A DNA stretch of 64,000 bases from Polaromonas jejuensis NBRC 106434 (GCF_001598235.1 NZ_BCYO01000006.1:1-64000); one strand, 5' to 3'; positions 35,908-47,679 are shown, counted from the first letter of the stretch. The notes: generated by a model from the letters alone, not told the origin. Made by a program: numbers and translations.

Positions 35908-36744
35908 ATGGATACCGTACAAGTACCGCCTCATCTCGCCGAAGCACCCCAGCAAACGCGCAGCCGCCGGTTCGCGCCGCTGGAGCCCGTCGCCGCCAAT
36001 ACACGGTGGTTGCTGGGTCTGGGTTTCTTCGTGCTGTTCGCGCTGGTCTGGGCGATCTTCACGCTCGGTGGCCTCGTCTCGCCCACCTTCCTGGCCAGTC
36101 CACTGACCATGGCCAAAGAGGGCTGGCTGCTGTTCACCGAATACAACTTCATCCACGACATTGGCATGACGGTGTGGCGCGTCCTGGGCGGTTTCATCCT
36201 GGCCAGTGTGATTGCCGTGCCGCTGGGCATTGCGATGGGGGCCTACAAAGGGGTTGAAGCCTTCTTCGAACCCTTTGTCTCGTTCTGCCGCTATCTGCCC
36301 GCCTCGGCCTTCATTCCGTTGCTGATCCTCTGGGCCGGCATTGGCGAAATGCAGAAGATCCTGGTCATCTTCATCGGCTCGTTCTTTCAGGTCGTGCTGA
36401 TGGTGGCCGTCACCGTGGGCAGCGCCCGACGCGACCTCGTGGAAGCCGCCTACACCCTGGGCGCCAGCGACCGCGGCATCATCCGGCGTGTTCTGATTCC
36501 CGGGGCCGCACCCGGTATTGCCGAAACCCTCAGACTGGTGCTGGGCTGGGCCTGGACCTATGTGATCGTGGCCGAGCTGATCGGCTCGTCCAGCGGCATC
36601 GGCCACATGATCACCGACAGCCAGGCCTTGCTCAACACCGGCCAGATCATCTTCGGCATTATCATCATCGGCCTGATCGGCCTCGTTTCCGACTTTGCGT
36701 TCAAGGCGATCAACCGACGCCTGTTTGCCTGGAGTTCCATCTGA
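35908..36744 (+). CDS. NitT/TauT-type ABC transporter permease of the hut cluster
   Basis: A 278-residue inner-membrane permease with about six helices (LGLGFFVLFALVWAIFTLGG; VWRVLGGFILASVIAVPLGI; and others) and the EAA coupling loop EAAYTLGASDRGIIRRVLIP. It lies 11 bases after the binding-protein gene, and its TGA overlaps the ATG of the ATPase gene, so the three are translationally linked. Confidence 0.9.
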   Translation: MDTVQVPPHLAEAPQQTRSRRFAPLEPVAANTRWLLGLGFFVLFALVWAIFTLGGLVSPTFLASPLTMAKEGWLLFTEYNFIHDIGMTVWRVLGGFILASVIAVPLGIAMGAYKGVEAFFEPFVSFCRYLPASAFIPLLILWAGIGEMQKILVIFIGSFFQVVLMVAVTVGSARRDLVEAAYTLGASDRGIIRRVLIPGAAPGIAETLRLVLGWAWTYVIVAELIGSSSGIGHMITDSQALLNTGQIIFGIIIIGLIGLVSDFAFKAINRRLFAWSSI

Positions 36745-37523
36745 TGAGCCAGCTATCAATTCAAGGCGTATCTCGCGTTTTCGAAACCGCCAAGGGCCAG
36801 CGCACACAGGCGCTGTTGCCGGTGGACTTCAACGTCAATGACAACGATTTCGTCACCATCCTCGGCCCCTCGGGCTGCGGTAAATCCACACTGCTGCGCA
36901 TCGTTGCCGGCCTCGAACGACCCAGCACCGGCCGGGCGCTGCTCGACGGCCGTCCGGTGGACGGCCCGGGCGCCGACCGCGGCATGGTGTTCCAGAGCTA
37001 CACGCTGTTTCCCTGGCTGACCATTGCGCAGAACATCCGCTTCGGCCTGCGCGAACGCGGTATGGCGGAGGCCGAGCAAAAGGAACGCAGCGACTACTTC
37101 ATGGCCAAGGTCGGCCTGCGGGGCTTCGAAAATCACTACCCCAAACAGCTCTCCGGCGGCATGCAGCAGCGTACCGCGATCGCGCGCGCACTGGCCAACG
37201 ATCCAAAGATACTGCTGCTCGACGAGCCCTTTGGTGCGCTGGACAACCAGACCCGGGTGCTGATGCAGGAGTTGCTGCTGGGCATCTGGGAATCGGCGCG
37301 CAAAACCGTGCTGTTCGTGACGCACGACATCGACGAAGCCATCTTCATGGCCAACCGCGTTGCCGTGTTCAGCGCACGCCCGGGCCGCATCAAGTCCGAC
37401 ATCGCGGTGAACCTGCCGCACCCGCGGCACTATACGATCAAGACCTCGCCCGAGTTCATGGAACTCAAGGCCAGGCTGACCGAGGAAATCCGGAACGAAG
37501 CCATGGCTGCGGCAGAGCACTGA
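36744..37523 (+). CDS. NitT/TauT-type ABC transporter ATPase of the hut cluster
   Basis: A 259-residue ABC ATPase. Walker A GPSGCGKSTLLRI, Q-loop FQSYTLFPWL, signature LSGGMQQRTAIARAL, Walker B ILLLDEPFGALD and the switch histidine in LFVTHDIDEAIF are intact. It energises the importer formed with the preceding two genes. It is followed 28 bases later by hutC. Confidence 0.92.
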   Translation: MSQLSIQGVSRVFETAKGQRTQALLPVDFNVNDNDFVTILGPSGCGKSTLLRIVAGLERPSTGRALLDGRPVDGPGADRGMVFQSYTLFPWLTIAQNIRFGLRERGMAEAEQKERSDYFMAKVGLRGFENHYPKQLSGGMQQRTAIARALANDPKILLLDEPFGALDNQTRVLMQELLLGIWESARKTVLFVTHDIDEAIFMANRVAVFSARPGRIKSDIAVNLPHPRHYTIKTSPEFMELKARLTEEIRNEAMAAAEH

Positions 37524-37551
37524 CGCCCCATCACCACCCAAGACTGCCTCT

Positions 37552-38349
37552 ATGACTTCCCGCCTGCACCTTCTGCCACCTGCCAGCCGCGCCCAGCCCC
37601 AAACCGCGGAGGCCGCGCCACAAGCGCAAAATGTGGCGCTGTACCAGCAGATCAAGGACTTCATCGCCGGCAAGATCCAGGACGGCACCTGGAAAGCCGG
37701 TGACCGGCTGCCTTCCGAGAACGATCTGGTCGTTCAGTTCGGCATGTCGCGCATGACGGTGAACCGGGCCCTGCGCGAGCTGGTGGAACAAGGCCGCATC
37801 AAGCGTTTGGCGGGCGTTGGCAGCTTCGTCGCGGATGAGAAGCCGCAGGCCAACCTGCTGCAGATCGCCAGCCTGGCCGAAGACATTCGCCGCCGTGGCC
37901 ACGACTACCAATGCAAGGTGGTCACCGTGGAGCGTGTGTCGGCCTCTCTCGAGGTTGCCTCGGCCTTGGGCCTGGGCACCGGGGAATCGGTATTTCATTC
38001 GGTGTGCGTGCATCTCGAGGATGGCGTGCCCATGCAGCTCGAAGACCGCTACGTCAACCCGCGCGTCGTGCCCACGTTCGTCCAACAGGACTTCTCGCAG
38101 GAACAACCTTCCGACTTCCTGGTGCGTACCGTGCTGTTCGACCAGATGGAACATGTGGTTGACGCCGTACTCCCCACACGTGCGCAGGCCGAGCTGCTGC
38201 AGATGGACGCCACCCAACCCTGCCTGCTGCTGACGCGGCGCACCTGGACGCGGGACACCCCGATCACCATCGTGCGTTGCCTGCATCCTGGCATGCGCTA
38301 CCGGCTCGGTAGCCGGTTCCGTACCGACGGCAACGCTGTAACAGGTTGA
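37552..38349 (+). CDS. hutC: Histidine utilisation repressor HutC (GntR family)
   Basis: A 265-residue GntR/HutC regulator. Residues 28-95 form the winged helix-turn-helix (ALYQQIKDFIAGKIQDGTW, SENDLVVQFGMSRMTVNRAL, GVGSFVAD). Residues 110-260 are the UTRA effector domain, which in HutC binds urocanate (HSVCVHLEDGVPMQLEDRYV; TVLFDQMEHVVDAVL is typical of HutC). It would repress its own cluster until urocanate accumulates. Two copies of TGTATATACA are its likely targets, at 34825 and 38390. It has a 25-residue extended N-terminus. Confidence 0.93.
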   Translation: MTSRLHLLPPASRAQPQTAEAAPQAQNVALYQQIKDFIAGKIQDGTWKAGDRLPSENDLVVQFGMSRMTVNRALRELVEQGRIKRLAGVGSFVADEKPQANLLQIASLAEDIRRRGHDYQCKVVTVERVSASLEVASALGLGTGESVFHSVCVHLEDGVPMQLEDRYVNPRVVPTFVQQDFSQEQPSDFLVRTVLFDQMEHVVDAVLPTRAQAELLQMDATQPCLLLTRRTWTRDTPITIVRCLHPGMRYRLGSRFRTDGNAVTG

Positions 38350-38389
38350 CCGCAAGGGTCAAACTCTTTTATCATCGCTCCCACCAACT

Positions 38390-38399
38390 TGTATATACA
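38390..38399. promoter_or_regulatory. Probable HutC operator before hutH
   Basis: TGTATATACA ends 10 bases before the hutH ATG, within a region otherwise lacking a strong hairpin. It is identical to the palindrome at 34825 and of the type recognised by HutC. Confidence 0.65.
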
Positions 38400-38409
38400 G
38401 GACTAGACA

Positions 38410-39954
38410 ATGACGACATCCACCCACATCCTGCATCCCGGCCAGGTCAGCCTGGCCCTGTTGCGCACCATCCATGCCGGCCATGTGCAACTGGCCCTGG
38501 CGCCCGAGGCCCGCGACGGCCTGCTGGTCTCTCAGGCCGCCGTCCAGCGCATCGTGGACGAAGACCAGGTGGTCTACGGCATCAACACCGGCTTCGGCAA
38601 GCTGGCCAGCACCAAGATCGCGCCGGACCGGCTGGCCGAGCTGCAGCGCAACCTGGTGCTCTCGCACAGCGTGGGCACGGGCGAGCCGCTGCCGGCCGCC
38701 GTGGTGCGGCTGGTGCTGGCGACCAAGGCCGTGAGTCTGGCGCGCGGTCACTCCGGCGTGCGACCCGAGTTGGTGGATGCGCTGCTGGCACTGGCCAATG
38801 CAGGGGTGATGCCGCGCATCCCGGCCAAAGGCTCGGTCGGCGCCTCGGGCGACCTGGCGCCGCTGGCACACCTGGCCTGCGTGCTGATCGGCGAAGGCGA
38901 AGCCACCACCGCCGAAGGCAAAGTCATCTCCGGCGCCGAAGCCATGCGGCGCATCGGCTTGGCCCCATTCGTGCTCGGCCCCAAGGAGGGCCTGGCGCTG
39001 CTCAACGGCACCCAGGTGTCGACCGCGCTGGCGCTGGCCGGCCTGTTCGGCGCCGAGAACGTCTTCGCCGCCGGGCTGGTGTCGGGCGCGCTGTCGCTCG
39101 AAGCCATTCAGGGCTCGATCAAACCGTTTGATGCACGCGTGCATGCCGCGCGCGGCCAGCCCGGCCAGATCGCCGTGGCCGCAGCGGTGCGCACGCTGCT
39201 CGACGGCAGCGAGATCATTCCCTCGCACCCCGACTGCGGCCGCGTGCAGGACCCCTACTCCATTCGCTGCGTGCCTCAGGTCATGGGCGCCTGCCTGGAC
39301 AACCTGCAGCATGCGGCACGCGTGCTGCAAATCGAGGCCAATGCCGCCTCCGACAACCCGCTGGTCTTTGACAACGGCGACGTGATCTCTGGCGGCAACT
39401 TCCACGCCGAGCCCGTGGCCTTCGCGGCCGACATCATCGCGCTGGCGGTGGCCGAGATCGGCGCGATTGCCGAACGCCGCCTGGCGCTGCTGCTGGATAC
39501 CGGTCTGTCGGGCCTGCCACCCTTCCTGGTGCGCGACGGCGGCGTGAACTCCGGCTTCATGATTGCCCAGGTCACGGCCGCGGCGCTGGCCTCGGAAAAC
39601 AAGTCGCTCGCCCACCCGGCCAGCGTGGACAGCCTGCCAACCTCTGCCAACCAGGAAGACCATGTGTCCATGGCCACCTTCGCGGCACGCCGCCTGGGCG
39701 ACATGGTGAACAACACCGCGGTCGTGGTCGGCATCGAGGCCATGGGCGCGGCGCAAGGCATGGAACTCAAGCGTGGCCTGAAGTCCTCCCCGCTGATCGA
39801 AGCCGAATTTTCCCGCATCCGCGAAAAGGTGGCCTTCCTCGACCAGGACCGCTTCCTCGCCACCGACGTCGAAGCCATGCGCCAATGGGCCTTGCACAGC
39901 CACTGGCCTGCAGCATTGCTGGACATCCTGCCCAGCCGCGCCGCTCTCGCCTGA
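38410..39954 (+). CDS. hutH: Histidine ammonia-lyase
   Basis: HutH removes ammonia from histidine to give urocanate, the first step of the pathway. At 514 residues it has family length. The MIO cofactor triad Ala-Ser-Gly is in [15 protein letters not shown]; other active-site motifs are [39 protein letters not shown] and [11 protein letters not shown]. The ATG lies just behind a HutC-type operator. hutU follows 51 bases downstream. Confidence 0.97.
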   Translation: MTTSTHILHPGQVSLALLRTIHAGHVQLALAPEARDGLLVSQAAVQRIVDEDQVVYGINTGFGKLASTKIAPDRLAELQRNLVLSHSVGTGEPLPAAVVRLVLATKAVSLARGHSGVRPELVDALLALANAGVMPRIPAKGSVGASGDLAPLAHLACVLIGEGEATTAEGKVISGAEAMRRIGLAPFVLGPKEGLALLNGTQVSTALALAGLFGAENVFAAGLVSGALSLEAIQGSIKPFDARVHAARGQPGQIAVAAAVRTLLDGSEIIPSHPDCGRVQDPYSIRCVPQVMGACLDNLQHAARVLQIEANAASDNPLVFDNGDVISGGNFHAEPVAFAADIIALAVAEIGAIAERRLALLLDTGLSGLPPFLVRDGGVNSGFMIAQVTAAALASENKSLAHPASVDSLPTSANQEDHVSMATFAARRLGDMVNNTAVVVGIEAMGAAQGMELKRGLKSSPLIEAEFSRIREKVAFLDQDRFLATDVEAMRQWALHSHWPAALLDILPSRAALA

Positions 39955-40005
39955 CCCATCACCCTCTTCAAGATACCAAGACACCTTCATTCCCAGGAGA
40001 TCACC

Positions 40006-41724
<1,719 letters not shown>

Positions 41725-41748
41725 GGAAAGGGGATAAAAAGGGAACAT

Positions 41749-41769
41749 CATTCCCAGAACATGGGAATG
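41749..41769. promoter_or_regulatory. Probable IclR operator
   Basis: CATTCCCA (41749-41756) and TGGGAATG (41762-41769) form a perfect 8-bp inverted repeat with a 5-base spacer, 25 bases after hutU and 41 bases before the IclR start. Such palindromes are typical IclR-family autoregulatory sites. Confidence 0.55.
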
Positions 41770-41809
41770 AAGGGTTTTATTGCTGTCCGGATTCTTTGAT
41801 ACTGCCTCC

Positions 41810-42556
41810 ATGCTGAAGAGTGCCTCCACCCCTGTTCCCACGGCAGACCGCGTGCTGCAGGTGCTGGCCGTGCTCGCACAGCACGGCCAGGCGCTCTCGG
41901 CCACAGAACTCATGGAACGCACCGGGCTGGCCCGCAGTACCCTGTACCGGCAGTTGGCCCGGCTGAAAAACTGGGGCTTTGTGCTGGAAAGCGATGGCCA
42001 CTACGCCCCCGGTCCTCTGAGCCTGCAACTGGCGCTGGGCTTCGATCTGGCCTCGCACCTGGTGCGCCAGGCCCGCCCGGACATGGTGGCGCTGGCCCAG
42101 CAGTCCCATGAAAGCGTGGGCCTGATCGTGGCGGTCAACGACCAGGCCATTTGCCTGGACATGGTCGAAAGCCAGCAATCGCTGCGCTGCTCCTTTGAAA
42201 AAGGACGCAGCGTGCCCTTGCGCGCAGGGGCCTCGGCGAAATGCGTGCTGGCCCATTTGCCCAAGGCCGCGCGCGCGGCCGTGCTGGATGCGCACCATGG
42301 CCCCGCCAGTGCCGAACGCCAGGCCGCGCTGGATGAGCTGGACGCCATCTGCCTGGCCGGCTTTGCCACCAGCGCGGGCGAAGTTGATCCGGGCGTCTGG
42401 GGCGCCAGCGTGCCCCTGTTCGGCGCCTCGCGGCAGGCCGTGGGTGCCATCACGCTCATGGCGCCGATATTGCGTGCCCAAGGCCAGGAGCAGGACTTGA
42501 TCCGCATGGCCGTCGTGACGGCCGCACGCATCTCTCGCCACCTGACCCTTCACTGA
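41810..42556 (+). CDS. IclR-family transcriptional regulator of the hut cluster
   Basis: A 248-residue IclR-type regulator. An N-terminal winged helix (RVLQVLAVLAQHGQALSATE, LARSTLYRQLARLKNWGFVL) is followed by the effector-binding domain (VALAQQSHESVGLIVAVNDQ, VPLRAGASAKCVLAHLP). Start ATG at 41810 is chosen over a TTG ten codons upstream. It precedes a three-gene polar amino acid ABC importer, its likely target together with itself, giving this half of the cluster a second regulator independent of HutC (inference). Confidence 0.9.
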   Translation: MLKSASTPVPTADRVLQVLAVLAQHGQALSATELMERTGLARSTLYRQLARLKNWGFVLESDGHYAPGPLSLQLALGFDLASHLVRQARPDMVALAQQSHESVGLIVAVNDQAICLDMVESQQSLRCSFEKGRSVPLRAGASAKCVLAHLPKAARAAVLDAHHGPASAERQAALDELDAICLAGFATSAGEVDPGVWGASVPLFGASRQAVGAITLMAPILRAQGQEQDLIRMAVVTAARISRHLTLH

Positions 42557-42588
42557 TTTCCCTTACCCCTCAACCTGGAGACTCCCCC

Positions 42589-43338
42589 ATGACATTTCGT
42601 CGTCACTTCCTTCTGTCCAGCCTCGCTGCCCTCACCTTTGGCGCCAGCGGCGCGCATGCCCAGGACAATGTGCTGCGCGTAGGCACCGACGCCACCTTCC
42701 CGCCCATGGAGTTTGTGGAAAACGGCAAGCGCGCGGGCTTTGACATCGAACTGGTCGAAGCCATTGGCAAGACGCTGGGCAAGCGCGTCGAATGGGTGGA
42801 CATCGACTTCAAGGGCCTGATTCCCGGCCTGATCTCCAAGCGTTTCGACATGGCGGTGTCCGGCATCTACGTGACTGAAGAGCGCAAGAAGGTGGTGGAT
42901 TTCACCGACTCCTACTACGCCGGCGGCCTGGTGGCCATGATCAAGGATGGCAACACCGTCATCAAGAAAATCTCGGACCTGGACGGCAAAAAAGTCAGCG
43001 TGCAGGTCGGCACCAAGTCGGTGGGCTACCTGCAGGAAAAGTTCCCCAAGGTGCAGCGCGTCGAGGTGGAAAAGAACCAGGAAATGTTCAACCTCGTGGA
43101 CATTGGCCGTGCCGACGCCGCAGTGACGGGCAAGCCCGCCGCCTTCCAGTACGTGCGCACCCGTCCCGGCCTGCGCGTGCTCGAAGAGCAATTGACCGTC
43201 GAGGAATACGGCATGGCCCTGCGCAAGGACACCCCCGAACTCACCAAGGCGGTCAATGGCGCGATCGCCAAGCTCAAGGCGGACGGCACCTATGCCACCA
43301 TCGTGAAAAAGTGGTTCAGCAATAGCGCTGCCAAGTAA
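42589..43338 (+). CDS. Polar amino acid ABC transporter substrate-binding protein
   Basis: A 249-residue periplasmic protein with a Sec signal (RRHFLLSSLAALTFGASGAHA) and the HisJ/GlnH-like fold: VGTDATFPPMEF, GFDIELVEAIGK, LISKRFDMAVSGIYVTEER and ISDLDGKKVSVQVGT. With the next two genes it forms a complete histidine/glutamine-type importer. It is placed between hutU and the hutDIFG genes, so histidine, urocanate or a modified imidazole is the likely ligand. Confidence 0.92.
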   Translation: MTFRRHFLLSSLAALTFGASGAHAQDNVLRVGTDATFPPMEFVENGKRAGFDIELVEAIGKTLGKRVEWVDIDFKGLIPGLISKRFDMAVSGIYVTEERKKVVDFTDSYYAGGLVAMIKDGNTVIKKISDLDGKKVSVQVGTKSVGYLQEKFPKVQRVEVEKNQEMFNLVDIGRADAAVTGKPAAFQYVRTRPGLRVLEEQLTVEEYGMALRKDTPELTKAVNGAIAKLKADGTYATIVKKWFSNSAAK

Positions 43339-43361
43339 ACCAGCCATATTGCGACTGATCA

Positions 43362-44030
43362 ATGGAACTCGATTTTTCTCCCGTTTGGGGCGGCTGGCCC
43401 CAACTCCTGGAGGGGGCGCTGATCACGGTGGAAGTCACTGCCGCCTCTTTGCTGCTCGGTTGCGTCATGGGCTTGCTGGTCGGCATTGGCCGGATCAACC
43501 CCCAGCGGCGCTTTATATATGCCCTGTGCACGGCCTACGTGGCGGCCATCCGCGGCACGCCGCTGCTGGTACAGCTGTTCATTCTGTTTTTTGGACTGCC
43601 CCAATTCGGCATCTTGCTGCCAGCCTTCGTCTGCGGTGTGATCGGCCTGGGCATTTACTCGGGCGCCTATGTGTCGGAGATCGTGCGTGGCGCGATCCAG
43701 TCCATAGACCGCGGGCAGATGGAAGCGGCGCGCTCCATCGGCATGTCGTCCGGGCTGGCCATGCGCACGGTGGTGCTGCCGCAAGCCGTGGTTCGCATGA
43801 TTCCCCCGCTGGGCAATGAGTTCATTGCCCTCATCAAGAACTCGGCCCTGGTGTCGCTGCTGACCATCCATGACCTGATGCACGAAGGACAAAAGATCAT
43901 CAGCGTCTCCTACCGCTCGCTGGAAGTCTACCTGGCCATCGCCATGATGTATTTTGTGCTGACGGGCCTGACCACGCTGGCGCTGCGCCACATGGAATTA
44001 CGCCTGCGCGCAGGAGGAATGGTGCAATGA
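43362..44030 (+). CDS. Polar amino acid ABC transporter permease
   Basis: A 222-residue membrane permease of the HisM/GlnP type, about five helices, with VRGTPLL-like [20 protein letters not shown] and the coupling motif [20 protein letters not shown]. Its stop overlaps the ATPase start by four bases. A single permease gene implies a homodimeric membrane part. Confidence 0.92.
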   Translation: MELDFSPVWGGWPQLLEGALITVEVTAASLLLGCVMGLLVGIGRINPQRRFIYALCTAYVAAIRGTPLLVQLFILFFGLPQFGILLPAFVCGVIGLGIYSGAYVSEIVRGAIQSIDRGQMEAARSIGMSSGLAMRTVVLPQAVVRMIPPLGNEFIALIKNSALVSLLTIHDLMHEGQKIISVSYRSLEVYLAIAMMYFVLTGLTTLALRHMELRLRAGGMVQ

Positions 44031-44803
44031 AAGAAGTCAATCCAAACGCGGCACCCATGGTCCGCATTCGCGGCCTGCGCAAATCCTTCGGCAGTCATGT
44101 GGTGCTGGACGGCATCGACTTCGACGTTCAGCCGTCCCAGGTGGTGGTGGTGATCGGGCCCAGCGGCTCCGGCAAAAGCACCTTCCTGCGCTGCTGCAAC
44201 GGGCTGGAGAAACCCGAAGGCGGAAGCGTGGAAATCTGTGGCCGCCCCCTGATGCAGGACGGCCGCATGCTGCCCGACCATGACCTCAATGCCTTGCGCG
44301 AAGAAGTCGGCATGGTGTTCCAGTCCTTCAACCTGTTTCCGCATCTTTCGGTGCTGGACAACGTGACGCTGGGCCCGCGCAAACTGCGCTCGCTTTCACG
44401 CGCTGAAGCCGAGGTGGAAGCCCGCGCCCTGCTGGAAAAGGTCGGCCTGGCGCACAAGGCGTCGGCCATGCCGGCCAGCCTGTCGGGTGGACAGAAGCAG
44501 CGCGTGGCGATCGCCCGGGCACTGGCCATGAAGCCCCGCGTGATGCTGTTCGACGAACCCACCTCGGCGCTCGACCCTGAACTGGTCGGGGAAGTGCTGC
44601 AGGTCATGAAGCTGCTCGCCAGTGAAGGCATGACCATGATGGTGGTGACCCACGAAATGGACTTCGCGCGCGAGGTCGGTGACGTGGTCGTGGTCATGGA
44701 CGGCGGCGGCATCATCGAGGCCGGCGCACCCGACGTGATTTTCACCAACCCGAGCCAGGAGCGCACGCGCTCGTTCTTGCAGGCCGTGCTCACGCGAACC
44801 TGA
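44027..44803 (+). CDS. Polar amino acid ABC transporter ATPase
   Basis: A 258-residue ABC ATPase of the GlnQ/HisP type. Walker [15 protein letters not shown]-loop [10 protein letters not shown], signature [15 protein letters not shown], Walker [15 protein letters not shown] and switch His in [12 protein letters not shown] are all present. It completes the importer and is followed 43 bases later by the PhyH-type gene. Confidence 0.93.
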   Translation: MKEVNPNAAPMVRIRGLRKSFGSHVVLDGIDFDVQPSQVVVVIGPSGSGKSTFLRCCNGLEKPEGGSVEICGRPLMQDGRMLPDHDLNALREEVGMVFQSFNLFPHLSVLDNVTLGPRKLRSLSRAEAEVEARALLEKVGLAHKASAMPASLSGGQKQRVAIARALAMKPRVMLFDEPTSALDPELVGEVLQVMKLLASEGMTMMVVTHEMDFAREVGDVVVVMDGGGIIEAGAPDVIFTNPSQERTRSFLQAVLTRT

Positions 44804-44846
44804 TCGCCACCGGCACGACCCCGCCCCACCAGGAGATGACATCGCC

Positions 44847-45710
44847 ATGAACCCAGCCAGCGTGACCCCGTCCCTCCTCCTGCAGCGCCGTCTGCAGGAG
44901 CGCTTGAGTGAGCAGCAGGTTGCGGACTTTGACCGCGATGGCGCGATCTGTGTCCGGCAACTGCTGTCGGCGGGCGAGGTGGCGCTGCTGCGTGAAGGCA
45001 TCGATGCCAACCTGGCGGCGCCCAGCCCGCGCGCCAAGGTCGCCAGCCGGCCGGATGATCCGGGGCGTTTCTTCGAGGACTTCTGCAACTGGCAGGACAT
45101 TCCCCAGTTCGGGCGCTTCATCCACGAAACGCCGCTGGCGCTGGCGGCGCAGCGCCTGATGCCATCGGCCAGCGTGCGCCTGTACCACGACCATGTGCTG
45201 GTTAAGGAGCCGGGCACGCGCCAGCGCACGCCCTGGCATCAGGACCAGCCCTACTACAACATCGAGGGCCGGCAGAACATCAGCATGTGGATTCCGGTCG
45301 ACCCCGTGCCGCGCGTGTCCACGCTCGAGTTTGTGGCGGGCTCGCACAAGGGGCCCTGGCTGATGCCGCGCACCTTCATGGACCACCAGGCCAAATGGTT
45401 TCCCGAGGGCAGCCTGGCCGACCTGCCGGACATCGAAGCAAACCGGCCGGCTTTTCCCATCGTCGGCTGGGACATTGAGCCCGGCGATGTGGTGTGTTTT
45501 CACATGCTGTCGCTGCATGCGGCCGGCGGCGTGGAGGGCCCCAACCGGCGCCGCGTATTTTCAATTCGATTCCTGGGCGACGACATTCGCCATGCCCCCA
45601 GGCCCTGGAAAACCTCACCCGAATTTCCGGGCCTGGCCGAGCAGTTGCCGGCCGGCGCCCCCATGGAACACCCGCTGTTTCCCTTGCTCGTGCCCCCACA
45701 GGAGTTGTGA
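44847..45710 (+). CDS. Phytanoyl-CoA dioxygenase (PhyH) family Fe(II)/2-oxoglutarate oxygenase in the hut cluster
   Basis: A 287-residue PhyH-type dioxygenase. The iron triad is visible as H131 and D133 in TPWHQDQPYYN and H224 in LSLHAAGGVEG, with a downstream RRRVFSIRF arginine for 2-oxoglutarate. Relatives hydroxylate small acids, ectoine and other metabolites. The gene is locked between the amino acid importer and hutD: its stop codon overlaps the hutD start (TGATG). It is not part of the classical pathway, so it may convert an imported imidazole compound into a hut substrate. Substrate unknown. Confidence 0.85.
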   Translation: MNPASVTPSLLLQRRLQERLSEQQVADFDRDGAICVRQLLSAGEVALLREGIDANLAAPSPRAKVASRPDDPGRFFEDFCNWQDIPQFGRFIHETPLALAAQRLMPSASVRLYHDHVLVKEPGTRQRTPWHQDQPYYNIEGRQNISMWIPVDPVPRVSTLEFVAGSHKGPWLMPRTFMDHQAKWFPEGSLADLPDIEANRPAFPIVGWDIEPGDVVCFHMLSLHAAGGVEGPNRRRVFSIRFLGDDIRHAPRPWKTSPEFPGLAEQLPAGAPMEHPLFPLLVPPQEL

Positions 45711-46306
45711 TGCAGTTTTTTGACCTGGCCGCCTGCCCCCCGATGCCCTGGAAGAATGGCGGCGGCAGCACCCGCGAACTGGCCTGCTGGCCAGCGGGCG
45801 CCGGCATGCAGGATTTCGGCTGGCGCGTGAGCGTCGCCACCATTGCCACACCCGGGCCGTTCTCGATCTTTGCCGAGGTGGACCGCGTGATCATGCTGCT
45901 CGATGGTGACGGCGTGCACCTGCGAGCCGCCGATGGCAGCCTGGACCATGCCTTGGACCAACGCTGGCAGCCGCTGGCGTTTTCAGGCGATGCGGCGGTG
46001 GACTGCCGCCTGCTGGGCGGTACCTCCACCGACTTCAACCTGATGCTGCGCCGCGGCCAGTGGCGCGGCCATGTCCAGGTCGCCAACGATGCCCGGCCGC
46101 TGGGCAAGACGCCAGCCGGCCTGTGCATGGTGCTTGGCGGGCGGTGGACGCTCACTACGCCGGACGGCACGCGCGAGTTGAGTCCTGGCCAGGGCCTCTG
46201 GTGGGCGGAAGAAGAAGTCCATGGCGCGCTTGCACCCATTGATGGTCCCCAGGCGTCAGCCATGGACGCGGCGGCACTGGCCTGGCTGCCGCTCTCACCG
46301 GCTTAA
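45710..46306 (+). CDS. hutD: HutD family protein
   Basis: A 198-residue cupin-like HutD protein: FDLAACPPMPWKNGGGSTRE, WRVSVATIATPGPFSIF, RVIMLLDGDGVHL and DFNLMLRRGQW are signatures. In pseudomonads HutD limits the level of hut expression, probably by sensing urocanate or a product; no enzymatic activity is established. ATG at 45710 shares its A with the stop codon of the dioxygenase gene. A dispersed repeat (copy 6) follows before hutI. Confidence 0.92.
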   Translation: MQFFDLAACPPMPWKNGGGSTRELACWPAGAGMQDFGWRVSVATIATPGPFSIFAEVDRVIMLLDGDGVHLRAADGSLDHALDQRWQPLAFSGDAAVDCRLLGGTSTDFNLMLRRGQWRGHVQVANDARPLGKTPAGLCMVLGGRWTLTTPDGTRELSPGQGLWWAEEEVHGALAPIDGPQASAMDAAALAWLPLSPA

Positions 46307-46313
46307 AGAATTC

Positions 46314-46371
46314 AATCAAATAGACCGCTAGCCCTTGATGTACAAGCGCTGACAGCTACTTATTCAATAGC
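46314..46371 (-). repeat. Dispersed GCTAT-type repeat, copy 6
   Basis: On the minus strand: GCTATTGAATAAGTAGCTGT, CAGCGCTTGTACATCAAGGG, CTAGCGGTCTATTT. It fills the 77-bp gap between hutD and hutI. Confidence 0.75.
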
Positions 46372-46383
46372 AAACAGGGAACG

Positions 46384-47679
46384 ATGAAAAATCAAAAGCA
46401 AACATCGCCAACCGTCCCCAGTGCCGACGGCGTGTGGGAGGCCTTGAGGCTGGTGCCCGGGCTGAGCCACCCCGATGTGCCGCTGGCCGATGATGCGCTG
46501 GCCACCGTGGTGGTCGAGCGCGGTGTGGTGCGCTGGGTGGGCCCCGGCCATGCGCTGCCGCCGGCCCATGCCACGCTGCCGCGCTTTGCGGGCCAGGGCG
46601 CCCTCACCACACCGGGCCTGGTCGACTGCCACACGCACCTGGTCTACGGCGGCCAGCGTGCCAACGAATTCGCCCTGCGCCTGGCGGGCGCCAGCTACGA
46701 AGAAGTGGCCAGGGCCGGCGGCGGCATCGTGTCGTCGGTGCGCGCCACGCGCGAAGCCAGCGAGGACGAGTTGTTCGCACTCGCCCTGCCGCGCCTGCAG
46801 GCGCTGCTGGACGAGGGCGTTTGCGCCATCGAGATCAAATCCGGCTACGGCCTGGCGCTGGAGCACGAGCGCAAGCAGCTGCGCGTGGCACGCCGCCTGG
46901 GTGAAGCACTGGGCGTCACGGTGCGCACCACCTTTCTCGGCGCGCACGCCTTGCCGCCCGAATATGCCGGGCGCAGCGCCGCCTACACCGAGCTGGTCTG
47001 CAAAGAGATGCTGCCCGCATTGGCCGCCGAAGGCCTGGTGGATGCGGTGGACGTGTTCTGCGAGCGCATCGCCTTCACCCTGGCCGAAACCGAACAGGTC
47101 TTCCAGGCCGCGCAGAAGCTGGGCATTCCCGTGAAGCTGCACGCCGAACAGCTGTCGGACATGGGGGGCTCCGCGCTGGCCGCGCGCTACGGCGCGCTGT
47201 CGTGCGACCACATCGAGCATTTGTCGCCCACCGGCATTGCCGCCATGAAGGCCGCGGGCACCGTGGCCGTGCTGCTGCCGGGCGCCTACTACACCCTGCG
47301 CGACACCCAGCTGCCGCCTATTCAACAGCTGCGCGATGCCGGCGTGCCCATGGCCGTGTCCACCGACCACAACCCCGGCACCTCGCCCTGCTTAAGCCTG
47401 CTGCTCATGGCCAACATGGCCTGCACGCTGTTCCGGCTCACGGTGCCTGAAGCGCTGGCGGGCATCACCAGCCATGCCGCCCGGGCGCTGGGCCTGCAGG
47501 ACAGCCACGGACTGATCGCCGCCGGCCGCCCCGCCAATTTTGTGCTCTGGCGCCTGCGCGAAGCCGCCGAGCTGGCCTATTGGCTGGGCCAGAAACCCGA
47601 TTGCACCATCGTCCGACAGGGCCAGGTGGTGCGCAACACGCTGGCGATACAGCCGCAAGGAACCCGACATGGTGCATGA
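46384..47679 (+). CDS. hutI: Imidazolonepropionase
   Basis: HutI opens the imidazolone ring to give N-formimino-glutamate, the third step. The 431-residue amidohydrolase has metal ligands in [25 protein letters not shown] and STDHNPGT, with [16 protein letters not shown] for substrate binding. The first 15 residues are a polar extension ([16 protein letters not shown]). It follows the repeat behind hutD, and its end overlaps hutF by 11 bases. Confidence 0.96.
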   Translation: MKNQKQTSPTVPSADGVWEALRLVPGLSHPDVPLADDALATVVVERGVVRWVGPGHALPPAHATLPRFAGQGALTTPGLVDCHTHLVYGGQRANEFALRLAGASYEEVARAGGGIVSSVRATREASEDELFALALPRLQALLDEGVCAIEIKSGYGLALEHERKQLRVARRLGEALGVTVRTTFLGAHALPPEYAGRSAAYTELVCKEMLPALAAEGLVDAVDVFCERIAFTLAETEQVFQAAQKLGIPVKLHAEQLSDMGGSALAARYGALSCDHIEHLSPTGIAAMKAAGTVAVLLPGAYYTLRDTQLPPIQQLRDAGVPMAVSTDHNPGTSPCLSLLLMANMACTLFRLTVPEALAGITSHAARALGLQDSHGLIAAGRPANFVLWRLREAAELAYWLGQKPDCTIVRQGQVVRNTLAIQPQGTRHGA

